A stretch of DNA of 64,000 nucleotides from an uncultured Paracoccaceae bacterium (GTDB taxonomy: Bacteria; Pseudomonadota; Alphaproteobacteria; Rhodobacterales; Rhodobacteraceae): assembly GCA_947488175.1 (NCBI GenBank), contig CANKYO010000006.1, forward strand, positions 62,001 through 126,000, written 5' to 3'. The notes beneath the pieces are model-generated. The model was not told where the DNA came from, did no database searches, and saw nothing but the letters and a program-made list of their open reading frames with translations. Numbering within the stretch: position 1 is the stretch's first letter; each line of letters opens with the position of its first letter. The translations under genes were made by a program, and so were the position numbers. Shown in pieces: positions 49,618 through 59,314 of this stretch.

Positions 49618-52600
49618 GCCCGGCGCCGCAAGCCCATAGTCATCGCCGCGCTGACATAGATCGCCAGCAGGATCACCGCCAGTCCCGCCACGAAAACCCC
49701 GAATGCCGGGACGAACCCACCATTGAGCATCGGCAACAGGTCGGCGGCTGGTCCCCATGCCGCCCCGGTGACCAGCACCGGTGCAACCGTCACAGCAAAC
49801 AGCGCCAGCGCCAGTGCAGCCCCAAGCCCCGCCGGTGCCCACATGCCAAAATGCCGCCCGCGCAGCGCCCGCTTGGCCGATTGCACCTGTTTGCGGATGT
49901 CCTGCTGCATCGCCATCAGCGATGGCACCACCAGCAGCACAAGGAACATGCCAGCGCCCAGACCAAAGACCAGCGTGATCACCGTGGGTTTCAGGAACTC
50001 AGCCTGATTGGATCCTTCGTAAAGCAGCGGCATCAGGCCCAACACCGTCGTCAGTGTGGTCAGCATCACCGGGCGCAGCCTGTCTGCGGCCCCATCGATG
50101 ATTGCAGGCACCAGCCCCCGCTCCTGCGCGTATTCGTCCACGGTCGTGACCAGCACAATACTGTCATTGATGATGATCCCCACCATCCCGATCATGCCAA
50201 CAACGGTGAACATGCTCAGCGGGACATCCCAGACATAGTGACCATAGATCGTTCCGATCAGGCCAAAGGGGATGATCGCCATGACCACCACGGGCCGGGT
50301 CCAGCTGCTGAAAATCCACGCCAGGGTCAAGTAAATGCCGAGCAGAACAAGGATCAGGCCAGTGCGCGCATCGGCCAAAAACCTGTCCTCTTGCTCACTC
50401 AGCCCGGCCAATTGGGTTTCGATGCCGAAATTCGTCTCGATCCGGGGCAGGATGTCATCATTGATGATTTGCTGGATTTCCGTCGCCCGGTCAGCGTTTT
50501 CATCATCCAGATCCCCCTGCACAGAAATCAGCTGGATCCCGTTTTCACGCCGTACGGTGGAAAACCCTGTCCGGCTTTGCACCGTGACCACATCGGCCAG
50601 CGGGACATAGAAGCCTTCGCCGGTGCGGATCTGGGTCCGGTCCAGAAAATCCGCCGATAATTCACCGTCCGGCAGCTCCACCCGGATCGTGGCGGACCGC
50701 GCGCCATCGGGATAGGTTGCGGCCTCGATCCCGCCCAGACGGTCGCGCAGCACGCGGCCCAGACCGTCAATACTCAGCCCCAACGCCTGACCTTGCGGGG
50801 TCAACTCGAGGATCAATTCTTCCTTGTCGTAGGCCAGCGTATCCTCCAGCCCCGAAATTTCGGAAAACTGCAGCAATTCGGTTTTCAGGGCCTCGGCGGC
50901 GGCTTTCAGCGTTTCGCTGTCAGCCCCGAACATCTGTATATCAAGGCTGTCACCACCCGGCCCCGACCCCCAACTGCGAAAGCTGACCGTTTCGGCCAGC
51001 GGGTGCTGGCGGATGCTGTCCTGCAATTCGCTCACAAAGGCAAAGCTAGTATAGGGGCGGCTGTCGGCATCAATCAGTTCAATCGTGATCGACCCCAACT
51101 GATCGGCGTCCTTGGTTTCAGACCCGGCAATCGCGCGGCCCGAATTGCCGCCGACCTCGGCCACCACGAATTTCAGCGGGTTCAACCCGTGCTGTTCCTG
51201 ATATTGCGCGCCCAGCGCCTCGGTCGCGCGCTGCATCTCGCGCATCATTTCCAGCGTATCTTCGCGGGTGGCACCGGGCAGCATGGCGAAATTTCCGGTC
51301 ACCTGCGATTGTTCGGGCGCGTTGAAAAAGCGCCAGTTCACGTCGCCTTTGATGAAAAGGGCCACCTGACTGGCCAGCGCCACAAGCGCGAAGGCAAAGA
51401 CCGGATAACGCGCCCAGATCACGAACCCCATGAAGGGCCGGAACAGCGTGTCGCGGAACCAGTCAAAGCCGCGATTGACCGTGCGCGAGGGCCAGTCGTA
51501 CCAGTGATCCTTGGCCGAATGCAGCATCGAATGGGCCAGATGGTTCGGCAGGATGATGAAGCATTCCACCAGACTGGCGGTCAGAACCACGATGACGGTG
51601 AACGGGATATCGGCGATCAGGTCGCCAAACCGCCCGCCGATGATCACCAGACCGAAAAACGCGATGATCGTCGTCGTCGTTGCCGAAAAGACCGGACTGA
51701 ACATCCGCTTTGCCGCGTTTTCAGCCGCGACCGTGGGATGTTCGCCCAGTTGTCTGACCCGGAAATCGGCATGTTCACCCACCACAATCGCGTCATCCAC
51801 CACGATCCCCAGCGTGATGATCAGCGCAAAAAGCGAGATCATGTTGATCGTGATCCCCACCGCATACATCAACGCAATCGCCGCCAGCATGGCCACGGGG
51901 ATACCGGCGGCCACCCAGAAGGCCGTGCGCGCATTCAGGAACAAAAACAGCAGGGCGACGACCAGCATCAGACCGGTCAGCCCGTTATCGAGCAGGATAT
52001 CCAGACGCCCTGTGATGAATTCCGCCCGGCCATTGGTCAGGGCGATCGACACACCCGCAGGCAGGGATGCGGTCAGTTGATCGGCCACCTCCTCGACCGT
52101 TTCCTGCATCCCGATGGCGTCGCCCTGGGCGGATCGCAGCACCCTGATCTTGATCGCCGGGTCCTCGCCCACGAAATAGGCGCGTTCGCGGTCCACACCT
52201 TCAACCCGGATCGTGGCCACATCGGCGATGGTCAGCTTCGACCCATCGGGGTTCGACCGCAGTACAATCGCGCCGATATCATCCGCCGTCCGCTTGGCTA
52301 CCCCGGTGCGCACCCGCGCGTTGGATGACACATCACCCGCCGGATCGGCCTCCGCCTCTTCGGCGATGCGCGCGGCGATGTCGGACATGCCGATGTCATG
52401 TTCGATCAGCGACAGCGACGGGACCTCGACAATGGTCGATGGGGCCGCAACCCCTTGAATGATGACGCGGGTGACACCTTCGGCAAAGAGCCGTGTCGAC
52501 ATTTCATCGGCAAAACGACCCAGTTGATCCACGCTGACCGGGCCGGTGATCACCACATCGGTGACCCTGTCAGACCAGCCGCCGCGGCGCACGCCGGGGT

Positions 52601-53006
52601 CCTCGGCGTCTTCGGGCAGGTTGCTGGTGCCATCCACGGCCAGTTGCACATCTTCCGCCGCGCGGTCGATGTCATAGCCCGGTTCAAACTCCAGCCTGAT
52701 GCGCGCTTGCCCTTCCGTTGAGGTGGCCGAGGATGAGGTAACACCCTCAACCCCCAGCAACACAGGTTCCAGCACCTGCACGATGGCGGCATCCACATCT
52801 TCGGCACCAGCGCCCTGCCAGGTTACAGAAACGGTCAGATCATCAACCACCACATCGGGAAAGAACTGCGCCCGCATGTTGGGAAAGGCGAAAAGCCCCG
52901 CCGTGATCATCAGGACCAGCAGCAGGTTCGCCGCCGTCTTGTGCCGCGTGAAATAGGACAGGATGCCGCCCGCGCTTGCCGTCAGTTTGTCGCCCCCGGT
53001 TGCCAT
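49614..53006 (-). CDS. RND efflux transporter, permease subunit
   Basis: A 1130-residue resistance-nodulation-division permease. The first helix (LLLVLMITAGLFAFPNM) is followed by the porter domain, then the proton-relay segment ITLGIVVDDAIVVGEHADF with both TM4 aspartates in place. A second half repeats the plan (PLSMFTVVGMIGMVGIIINDSIVLV). It belongs to the AcrB-like group of Rhodobacterales whose substrates are not known. The C-terminal end has two extra hydrophobic stretches. It starts at the stop of the adaptor gene (TGATG overlap), so both are produced together. Confidence 0.95.
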   Translation of the reverse strand: MATGGDKLTASAGGILSYFTRHKTAANLLLVLMITAGLFAFPNMRAQFFPDVVVDDLTVSVTWQGAGAEDVDAAIVQVLEPVLLGVEGVTSSSATSTEGQARIRLEFEPGYDIDRAAEDVQLAVDGTSNLPEDAEDPGVRRGGWSDRVTDVVITGPVSVDQLGRFADEMSTRLFAEGVTRVIIQGVAAPSTIVEVPSLSLIEHDIGMSDIAARIAEEAEADPAGDVSSNARVRTGVAKRTADDIGAIVLRSNPDGSKLTIADVATIRVEGVDRERAYFVGEDPAIKIRVLRSAQGDAIGMQETVEEVADQLTASLPAGVSIALTNGRAEFITGRLDILLDNGLTGLMLVVALLFLFLNARTAFWVAAGIPVAMLAAIALMYAVGITINMISLFALIITLGIVVDDAIVVGEHADFRVRQLGEHPTVAAENAAKRMFSPVFSATTTTIIAFFGLVIIGGRFGDLIADIPFTVIVVLTASLVECFIILPNHLAHSMLHSAKDHWYDWPSRTVNRGFDWFRDTLFRPFMGFVIWARYPVFAFALVALASQVALFIKGDVNWRFFNAPEQSQVTGNFAMLPGATREDTLEMMREMQRATEALGAQYQEQHGLNPLKFVVAEVGGNSGRAIAGSETKDADQLGSITIELIDADSRPYTSFAFVSELQDSIRQHPLAETVSFRSWGSGPGGDSLDIQMFGADSETLKAAAEALKTELLQFSEISGLEDTLAYDKEELILELTPQGQALGLSIDGLGRVLRDRLGGIEAATYPDGARSATIRVELPDGELSADFLDRTQIRTGEGFYVPLADVVTVQSRTGFSTVRRENGIQLISVQGDLDDENADRATEIQQIINDDILPRIETNFGIETQLAGLSEQEDRFLADARTGLILVLLGIYLTLAWIFSSWTRPVVVMAIIPFGLIGTIYGHYVWDVPLSMFTVVGMIGMVGIIINDSIVLVTTVDEYAQERGLVPAIIDGAADRLRPVMLTTLTTVLGLMPLLYEGSNQAEFLKPTVITLVFGLGAGMFLVLLVVPSLMAMQQDIRKQVQSAKRALRGRHFGMWAPAGLGAALALALFAVTVAPVLVTGAAWGPAADLLPMLNGGFVPAFGVFVAGLAVILLAIYVSAAMTMGLRRRA

Positions 53007-54460
53007 CAGCTGCCCATCCGGCTTTCAAGCCGGGCGACCGTTTCGGATGACACCTGCTCCTGTTCCAACTGGCCGATGATGCGCGCCTTGACCTCTTCCG
53101 GCATGCGGCCTTCGGTGACGAATGCAATCAGCTTGGCGCGCCGGTCGGCCTCCAGCGTGATCATTTCCGGCTCTGCCGGTGCCTCTGCTCCGCCGGGGCG
53201 GATCGGGCGTACCTTGATCCCTGCGCCCAACAAGGGCGAGCGTTCGGCGACAATGGTCTGCCCTTCCAGGTCGCCCACAGCGATGATCACGTCGTCGCCC
53301 TGACGGCGCAACAGGCGGACCTGACCAGTTTGAAGCCGGTTGTCGGCATCCACGATCAACACGGTCTCATCAGGGGCCACGGCAGTGGATGGCACCAGCG
53401 CGACATTATCGAGGGGCGGTTCATCAATGCTGACCGTCACAAAATCACCGGGGCGAAACCCCGGCGCCGCATCCAGACGAGCAAAGAGCAGACGGCCCGT
53501 CTGGCCCGCCCCGACAGCAGCCCCTTCGCGGGTGATTTGGCCGGTCGCGGCAAGGTTCACGCCGGACACATCCAACGCCACACTGACGGGGGCATTGATC
53601 AGGGTGCCATTGCCATCCAGAAGCCGGGCATATTGCGAGGTTGAGACGCGAAACGCGACCTCCAACCGGGTCGGATCAACCAGTTGGGCAAAGCGTTCGT
53701 TGGCGGTCACCCGGCCGCCGGGGCTGATGGTGACATCCGCCAACGTGCCATCAAAGGCGGCGCGCACTTCGGTATCCGTCACGTCGCGTTCGGCTTCGGC
53801 CAGGCTGATACGCTCACGGGCCAGCCGGGTCGTGGCCTGATCAATCCGCGCCTCGGCAGATGCAACCGCCTGCCTGCGTGTCAGCACCGCCGCCTGCGCG
53901 GTTGATGCCGCCAATTCAGCCGTTTCGACCGCCGCGGCCGTGCCTACGCCCCGTTCCTGCAGATCGCGCGCCCGCGCCAGCGCCTGATCGCGCAGCGTGG
54001 CCTGCGCGCGGGCCGCGGTCAGTTCATCCTGTTCCAGCAGCAGCGAGCGTTCGGCATCACGCAGCTCTGCCTCGGCATCCTGTAGATCAGCGCGAACACG
54101 GTCCAACGCGCCCTCAGCCTCAACCGGGTCGATGCGCAGCAACAACTGGCCTTGGGTCACGGTGCCACCTTCGACCAGTGCTTCGCTGGCCTCAAGGACC
54201 GTACCGCCGGTCGCACTGCGCAGATCAAGCGTGCGCTGGCTGCGCAATTCACCGAAAACCGTCAATTCCGGGGTGATGGTCTGCGCTTCAAGCGTGACGA
54301 CGTTGACCGCAAATTCGCGCTCGCGCTGGGGAAAACTGCGAGGTTCTTCGTTCATCCGCGCAGTGACGGCATCGCGCACCATATTGCCCGCCCAGGCGAT
54401 CAGCACCAAAGTGACCGCCAGTAGAAAAACGCCCATCAGGCTGCGACGCAGGAAACGCAT
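53006..54460 (-). CDS. RND efflux adaptor (membrane fusion protein)
   Basis: A 484-residue periplasmic adaptor. A single membrane helix at about residues 9-28 anchors it; the lipoyl-like halves (ITPELTVFGELRSQRTLDLRSATGGTVLE and FDGTLADVTISPGGRVTANE) flank a long coiled coil of about 100 residues rich in Arg, Gln, Glu and Ala; the barrel and membrane-proximal domain follow. It would bridge the pump to an outer-membrane channel encoded elsewhere. It follows moaB by 72 bases and overlaps the pump gene. Confidence 0.93.
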   Translation of the reverse strand: MRFLRRSLMGVFLLAVTLVLIAWAGNMVRDAVTARMNEEPRSFPQREREFAVNVVTLEAQTITPELTVFGELRSQRTLDLRSATGGTVLEASEALVEGGTVTQGQLLLRIDPVEAEGALDRVRADLQDAEAELRDAERSLLLEQDELTAARAQATLRDQALARARDLQERGVGTAAAVETAELAASTAQAAVLTRRQAVASAEARIDQATTRLARERISLAEAERDVTDTEVRAAFDGTLADVTISPGGRVTANERFAQLVDPTRLEVAFRVSTSQYARLLDGNGTLINAPVSVALDVSGVNLAATGQITREGAAVGAGQTGRLLFARLDAAPGFRPGDFVTVSIDEPPLDNVALVPSTAVAPDETVLIVDADNRLQTGQVRLLRRQGDDVIIAVGDLEGQTIVAERSPLLGAGIKVRPIRPGGAEAPAEPEMITLEADRRAKLIAFVTEGRMPEEVKARIIGQLEQEQVSSETVARLESRMGS

Positions 54461-54532
54461 ATCAGAGGTCCTTGTTTGAGCCTTTAAACCTAGGCCCGGC
54501 GATATCTACGTCCAGTTATACGCAGATCGTCG

Positions 54533-55075
54533 TCACTTCCGGCGCAAATGTTCGTCAAGACGTGGCATGATTTCAACAAAATTGCAGGGTCGGTGGCGAT
54601 AATCGAGCTGTTTGAGAAGGATTTCATCCCACGCATCCTTGCACGCGCCGGGGCTGCCGGGCAGCGCAAACAGATAAGTGCCTTGTGCCACACCTGCGGT
54701 CGCCCGGCTTTGCACAGCACTGGTCCCGATCTTTTGCATGCTGACGATGGTGAAAACCGTGCCGAAGGCATCGATTTCCTTTTCATAGACGTCCCTGTGC
54801 GCCTCCACCGTGACATCGCGCCCGGTCAACCCGGTGCCGCCAGTCGAGATCACCACATCGACCCCATCATCGGCACACCATGCGCGCAACTGGCCCGCAA
54901 TCTGGTCCCGTTCATCGGCGATGATCTTGCGGTCGGCCACGATATGACCGGCGGCCTCGATCCGGTCCACCAGCGTCTGCCCCGATTTGTCATCGGCCAA
55001 TTGGCGCGTATCGCTGACGGTCAGCACCGCGATGCGGACCGGCAGGAATTCCTTGCTTTCATCAATGCGGCTCAT
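54533..55075 (-). CDS. moaB: Molybdenum cofactor biosynthesis protein MoaB
   Basis: A 180-residue MoaB/Mog-type protein: IAVLTVSDTRQLADDKSGQTL near the start, VDVVISTGGTGLTGRDVTVEA as the cofactor-binding turn, and LFALPGSPGACKDAWDEIL near the end. In molybdopterin synthesis MoaB/Mog adenylylate molybdopterin, although the E. coli MoaB itself is not essential. Its ATG overlaps the stop of the LysE-family gene (ATGA). No other molybdenum genes are near. Confidence 0.92.
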   Translation of the reverse strand: MSRIDESKEFLPVRIAVLTVSDTRQLADDKSGQTLVDRIEAAGHIVADRKIIADERDQIAGQLRAWCADDGVDVVISTGGTGLTGRDVTVEAHRDVYEKEIDAFGTVFTIVSMQKIGTSAVQSRATAGVAQGTYLFALPGSPGACKDAWDEILLKQLDYRHRPCNFVEIMPRLDEHLRRK

Positions 55076-55695
55076 GTTCGGCTGTCCCAGGCCAGTTTAC
55101 CGGCCAGCCCCATGAAGATCGAGGCACAGACATAACGCAAGACCCGTTCGATGCGCATATCGCGCACCATGGCCCGGCCGATCCCACCCGCGAAATAGCC
55201 CACCGCCCCGTTGACCACGAAACCGCCGATGGACAAGGCCGCCCCAAAGATCATGAATTGCAGCAGGACCTGCCCGCGCGCCGGGTCCACGAATTGCGGG
55301 ATGAAGGCCAGTACAAACAGGATCACCTTGGGGTTCGACAGGTTGACGATCAGCCCGTCCCGAAACGCCCGCGATGGCCGGACCGCCGGTGTGTCGCGCC
55401 CGGTCAGTGGCGTGCGCAAGCTGTGGATTGCCAGCCAGACAAGATAGGCCACACCGACCCAGCGGATCACACCGAAAAGCCATGGCATCGCCGCGACAAC
55501 AGCGCCCAGACCCAGCCCGGCGAGGGTCACCGTGATCAGCCCACCCACTGATATCCCAGCAGAGGCCGCGATGGCTGGTGCCGCCCCGCCCCGCATGCCC
55601 TGTGCGAGGCAAAACATCATATCCGCACCGGGCGTCAGGTTCAGCGCAAGCGCGGCAGGCAGGAAAGCCAGCAGAACAAGCGGATCAACAAGCAT
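55072..55695 (-). CDS. LysE/RhtB-family exporter
   Basis: A 207-residue membrane protein with six hydrophobic segments. LALNLTPGADMMFCLAQGMRGGAAPAIAASAGISVGGLI is the family signature with the NLTPG loop; NLSNPKVILFVLAFIPQFVDP is the second. Members export amino acids such as homoserine, threonine or lysine; substrate here is unknown. The ATG at 55695 is preferred over a GTG at 55704 because GGAG stands eight bases before it and the GTG overlaps that site. It overlaps moaB. Confidence 0.92.
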   Translation of the reverse strand: MLVDPLVLLAFLPAALALNLTPGADMMFCLAQGMRGGAAPAIAASAGISVGGLITVTLAGLGLGAVVAAMPWLFGVIRWVGVAYLVWLAIHSLRTPLTGRDTPAVRPSRAFRDGLIVNLSNPKVILFVLAFIPQFVDPARGQVLLQFMIFGAALSIGGFVVNGAVGYFAGGIGRAMVRDMRIERVLRYVCASIFMGLAGKLAWDSRT

Positions 55696-55716
55696 CACAC
55701 GCACTCCAATTCGAGT

Positions 55717-56310
55717 TCATCCTTCAAACCAGTTCACGGTCGGGCCAAGGTTATGCACCTTCGTCCGCCCGATTGTTCCGCCTTGCCCCCAGCTGTCATG
55801 GATATGGCCGCAGAACACGTACTTCGGCGACAGGCGCACGATGGCATCACGCAAGGCGGTGGACCCCACTGACATCCCCGCCGAGGTCTGATCGACCACG
55901 CCTTTGGGCGGCGAATGACTGATGATGATATCGGCATGTTCACACTGCTTCAGCATCACTTCAGCCTGCGCCTCGGTCATATCGCAGGACCATAATCCGA
56001 AAGGGGTCACCGGGATACCATAGCCGATCCCGAAAATATCCAGCCCATCTACATGCGCCGATTGGCCATGCAGAACATCAATGTCCGGCCCGGCGGCGGC
56101 GCGCAGTTCATCCGCGCTTTCGGCGTTGCCGGGGACGGCCACAAACGGGCATTTGATCCCCTCCAGCAGGGCCATCGCCTGGTCCAGACCCTCGCGGTGA
56201 TTGCAGAAATCGCCGGCGCCAATGACCATGTCGGCGCCCGCGCTCGCCTCTACAATGGCAGCCGCCCGGTTGCGGGCCAGATGCAGGTCGGAAAAGGCCA
56301 GTATCTTCAT
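55717..56310 (-). CDS. Calcineurin-like metallophosphoesterase
   Basis: A 197-residue phosphoesterase. All metal-binding motifs are visible in order: FSDLHLAR at the start, GAGDFCNH, PGNAES, ISHSPPKG and GHIHDSWGQ. So the dinuclear centre should form; the fourth motif is GNA where GNH is usual, which removes one catalytic histidine. Substrate unknown (the YfcE/MJ0936-like small group acts on phosphodiesters). The ATG at 56310 overlaps the UDG stop (ATGA). Confidence 0.88.
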   Translation of the reverse strand: MKILAFSDLHLARNRAAAIVEASAGADMVIGAGDFCNHREGLDQAMALLEGIKCPFVAVPGNAESADELRAAAGPDIDVLHGQSAHVDGLDIFGIGYGIPVTPFGLWSCDMTEAQAEVMLKQCEHADIIISHSPPKGVVDQTSAGMSVGSTALRDAIVRLSPKYVFCGHIHDSWGQGGTIGRTKVHNLGPTVNWFEG

Positions 56311-57089
56311 CCGCGCAATCTCGCATTCAATGCCAGAAGGTCCGCCCATGCCTCGCGCTTGGCGATCGGGTTGCGCAGCAGATAGGCGGGGTGAAACATG
56401 GGTAGGGTGGGAATTTTCCCCACCTGTGTCCAGGTCCCCCGCATCCGCGTGATCCCGGTGCGTCCCAGAAGCGCCTGACAGGGCGTGTTGCCCATCAGGA
56501 CCAGCACATCAGGATCAGCCAGCGCGATATGGCGCTCCAGAAACGGCAACATCATCGCAATCTCGGCCTTGTCAGGCGTCCGGTTGGACGGCGGGCGCCA
56601 CGGCAATACGTTGGTGATATAGACCGCACGCGCGACATCATCATGCCCACGCCCGAGATTGACCGCATCCAGCATCCGATCCAAGAGCTGCCCGGCCCGC
56701 CCGACAAAGGGCTTACCGGCGCGATCCTCCTCTCGTCCCGGGGCTTCGCCCACGATCATCACGCGGGCGGCGGGCTGACCGTCACAAAAAACAAAACTGC
56801 GCGCACCCTTTTTCAGTTCGCAATGCTCGAACGCCTCCATCGCGGTGGCAAGTGCTGGCAAATCAGCGGCACCCGCCGCAGCAGCACGGGCGATGGCGAC
56901 GGCGTTTACGTCCTCGGCCACCGGCACAGGCGGCGGCGCGACAGGTTGCGCGGCTTCCTTCGGCTTCGGCTTGACCGCCTCAAGCGCATAACGATCCACC
57001 GGCGCATCCTGAATGGCATCAGTAACACCCAGTTCCACCTGCCATTCCAACGCCGCGCGGTCCGCCCAGTATGATTGTCCCGAATCCAT
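56307..57089 (-). CDS. Uracil-DNA glycosylase, family 4/5 type
   Basis: A 260-residue protein. The N-terminal 75 residues are a Pro/Ala-rich extension with Val-Pro repeats. The catalytic domain has VMIVGEAPGREEDRAGKPFVGRAGQLLDRM, NVLPWRPPSNRTPDKAEI and PMFHPAYLLRNPIAK, the boxes of family 4 UDGs. Usual family 4 enzymes carry a 4Fe-4S cluster with a CxxC near the start; here only one cysteine (EHCELKKG) stands at that point, so the cluster may be lost or differently ligated. Removes uracil from DNA by family. It starts the long minus-strand run down to the RND pump. Confidence 0.88.
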   Translation of the reverse strand: MDSGQSYWADRAALEWQVELGVTDAIQDAPVDRYALEAVKPKPKEAAQPVAPPPVPVAEDVNAVAIARAAAAGAADLPALATAMEAFEHCELKKGARSFVFCDGQPAARVMIVGEAPGREEDRAGKPFVGRAGQLLDRMLDAVNLGRGHDDVARAVYITNVLPWRPPSNRTPDKAEIAMMLPFLERHIALADPDVLVLMGNTPCQALLGRTGITRMRGTWTQVGKIPTLPMFHPAYLLRNPIAKREAWADLLALNARLRG

Positions 57090-57192
57090 GCGTCAGAGGT
57101 TACGCCGGATCGGCGGGGATGTGCAGTGGGTCCGGCATTGATAGAGGCCCCCCGCCTGCCTATAAGTCGGCCAAACCGTTGGAGAGCAGCAA

Positions 57193-58143
57193 ATGACATT
57201 CCGCGCCAAGCATCTTCTGGGCATTGAGCCGCTGCATCCCACTGAAATCACGACCCTTCTCGACCTCGCCGACAGCTATGCCGACCATAACCGCAAGGGG
57301 ATCGCCCATCGCGATGTGCTGGCGGGGCTGACCCAGATCAACATGTTCTTTGAAAATTCCACCCGGACGCAGGCCAGTTTCGAACTGGCGGGCAAGCGGC
57401 TGGGGGCGGATGTGATGAATATGGGGATGCAAGCCTCATCCATCAAAAAGGGCGAAACGCTGATCGACACCGCGCTGACACTGAACGCGATGCGGCCTGA
57501 TCTGCTGGTGGTGCGGCATCCGCATTCCGGGGCCGTCGATCTGCTAGCGCAAAAGGTGAACTGCGCTGTGCTAAACGCCGGCGACGGGCGGCATGAACAT
57601 CCCACGCAGGCGCTGCTTGATGCGCTGACGATCCGGCGGGCCAAGGGGCGGCTGCATCGGCTTTCCATCGCGATCTGCGGCGACATCGCCCATTCCCGCG
57701 TGGCACGCTCCAACATCATGCTCTTGGGCAAGATGGAAAATCGGATCCGGCTGATCGGGCCGCCAACCCTGATGCCATCGGGCATCGCCGATTTCGGGGT
57801 TGAGGTGTTTGAGGACATGACCGAGGGTCTGAAAGACGTCGATGTCGTCATGATGCTGCGGTTGCAGAAAGAGCGGATGGATGGCGGTTTCATCCCGTCC
57901 GAACGCGAATATTTCCATCGCTACGGGCTGGACGCGGCCAAGCTGCGCCATGCCAAACCTGATGCCATCGTGATGCATCCGGGGCCGATGAACCGGGGCG
58001 TTGAAATCGACGGAAATATCGCCGACGACATCAACCGGTCGGTCATTCAGGAACAGGTTGAGATGGGCGTCGCCGTGCGGATGGCAGCGATGGAACTGCT
58101 GGCACAAAACCTGCGGGCGGCGCGGCAAGAGGTCATGGCTTGA
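57193..58143 (+). CDS. pyrB: Aspartate carbamoyltransferase catalytic chain
   Basis: PyrB joins carbamoyl phosphate and aspartate in UMP synthesis. A 316-residue enzyme: carbamoyl-phosphate loop [20 protein letters not shown] (residues about 54-73), then [11 protein letters not shown] and [12 protein letters not shown] with the aspartate-site residues. Length is normal, and no regulatory PyrI is nearby. It opens the pyrB, four-membrane-protein, pyrC-like, plsY run. The stop overlaps a TTG start of the next gene. Confidence 0.96.
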   Translation: MTFRAKHLLGIEPLHPTEITTLLDLADSYADHNRKGIAHRDVLAGLTQINMFFENSTRTQASFELAGKRLGADVMNMGMQASSIKKGETLIDTALTLNAMRPDLLVVRHPHSGAVDLLAQKVNCAVLNAGDGRHEHPTQALLDALTIRRAKGRLHRLSIAICGDIAHSRVARSNIMLLGKMENRIRLIGPPTLMPSGIADFGVEVFEDMTEGLKDVDVVMMLRLQKERMDGGFIPSEREYFHRYGLDAAKLRHAKPDAIVMHPGPMNRGVEIDGNIADDINRSVIQEQVEMGVAVRMAAMELLAQNLRAARQEVMA

Positions 58144-58745
58144 GCCGCAACATCCCCTACCGGCAGGGCGAGGTCACCTTGTGGGAAGGCAGACCGGCGC
58201 AGGGCTTTCGCTATTCCGGTTTGCACTTTGTCTTTACATTCGTGGGCGGGTTCATGTTGTTGATGATCACCCCGCTGGTGTTTATGGATTTGACACTGCC
58301 GGAACCAATCTGGGCGCGCATCATCATCGGGGTCATGGTGGTCCATCTTCTGGCACTTATTGTCATGTTTCTTTTTGGCGTACCCTATCTGGACATCCAG
58401 CATCGGGCCGCGACCCAATACAAACTGACCAACAAGCGGGCGATGATCATCGACAGCTCGCCCATCAACAGCGTTTTTGTCTATGAGCTTCAGCCCGGTC
58501 TGCGCGTTGACCATGTGGCCAAGTCAGACAGTGTCCTGCTGAGCTTCAAGAACAAAACAAAACGAACGATCATGCCCATCGAAACCGACCACCGCTTCAC
58601 CAAGCTCGGGCGGTATTTTCTATTCTTCAATCAGTTGCTGAACACCGCGGGTTTCCGCTTCATTACAGGTTCGGAAGATGTGGCCAAACAGGTCAAAGAT
58701 GCGATCAAAGATCGACATGCTAAGAAACAGGAAACCGCCGCATGA
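58140..58745 (+). CDS. Membrane protein with PH-like C-terminal domain (pyr operon paralogue 1)
   Basis: A 201-residue protein from the TTG at 58140, overlapping the pyrB stop. It opens with [19 protein letters not shown], has two membrane helices (about 29-52 and 60-82), and then [18 protein letters not shown], a start of a compact beta domain of about 90 residues like the bacterial PH (bPH2) domain that follows TM pairs. It shares the WxGxPxxG opening and the YxLTNxRA segment with the genes at 58742 and 59832. No function known to me. Confidence 0.75.
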   Translation: MSRNIPYRQGEVTLWEGRPAQGFRYSGLHFVFTFVGGFMLLMITPLVFMDLTLPEPIWARIIIGVMVVHLLALIVMFLFGVPYLDIQHRAATQYKLTNKRAMIIDSSPINSVFVYELQPGLRVDHVAKSDSVLLSFKNKTKRTIMPIETDHRFTKLGRYFLFFNQLLNTAGFRFITGSEDVAKQVKDAIKDRHAKKQETAA

Positions 58746-59314
58746 TCAGCCGGCTCTTTCAGCCCCCCAAACACGACCGCTGGGATGATTATTTTGAACC
58801 GGGCGAGGTGTTGTTGTGGCACGGCCAGCCCGCGCCGGGCATCAAGAACCCGCTTGGTACGTTGTTCCTGTCCATCTTTGGCGTTCCGTTTTTTGCGGGC
58901 GGCGTGGCTGCCGCGACGAATGCTGTCGCATCGCTGACCAGCGGCGGCGTAGGGATCATTATGGGGCTAGGCTTGCTGGCCTTTTCTGTCCCGTTTCTGT
59001 GCGTCGGGGCGGGCATGACCATTGGCAGTTGGCTTGCCGCGATCTATGGCCATCGGTTCACTCGCTACGCGCTCAGCAACAAACGCGCCTATGTCGCCAA
59101 TTCGTTCTTTCGGCACAGCCTGCAATCCTATCTGATCAGGCCCGATGATATTATCACCCTGATCCAGGGGCGCCATGATGACGTGAAATTCAAGACGGTG
59201 CATGAGCGCGACAGCGACGGGGACAAGAGAACCGAAACGATCGGCTTTGATGGCATCACCGATGGGCGCGAGGTTTACGCAATGATCCGCAAAATCCAGG
59301 CAGAGGCATCATGA
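58742..59314 (+). CDS. Membrane protein with PH-like C-terminal domain (pyr operon paralogue 2)
   Basis: A 190-residue protein: FEPGEVLLWHGQPAPGIKNPLG at the start, two membrane helices (about 40-65 and 72-100), then FTRYALSNKRAYVANSFFRHSLQSY leading into a beta domain that ends DGREVYAMIRKIQ. It is related to its neighbours on both sides of 59311-59835 by the same opening and YALSNKRA segment. ATG overlaps the previous stop (ATGA). Domain call is by pattern, not by a search. Confidence 0.75.
   Translation: MISRLFQPPKHDRWDDYFEPGEVLLWHGQPAPGIKNPLGTLFLSIFGVPFFAGGVAAATNAVASLTSGGVGIIMGLGLLAFSVPFLCVGAGMTIGSWLAAIYGHRFTRYALSNKRAYVANSFFRHSLQSYLIRPDDIITLIQGRHDDVKFKTVHERDSDGDKRTETIGFDGITDGREVYAMIRKIQAEAS

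Noticed and set aside
50793..52328. Long open frame of 511 codons on the plus strand inside the RND pump gene
   Set aside because: Composition rich in Arg, His, Gln and Asp without hydrophobic core, no ribosome site, and fully antisense to a complete RND permease. It is a shadow of GC-rich codon use.
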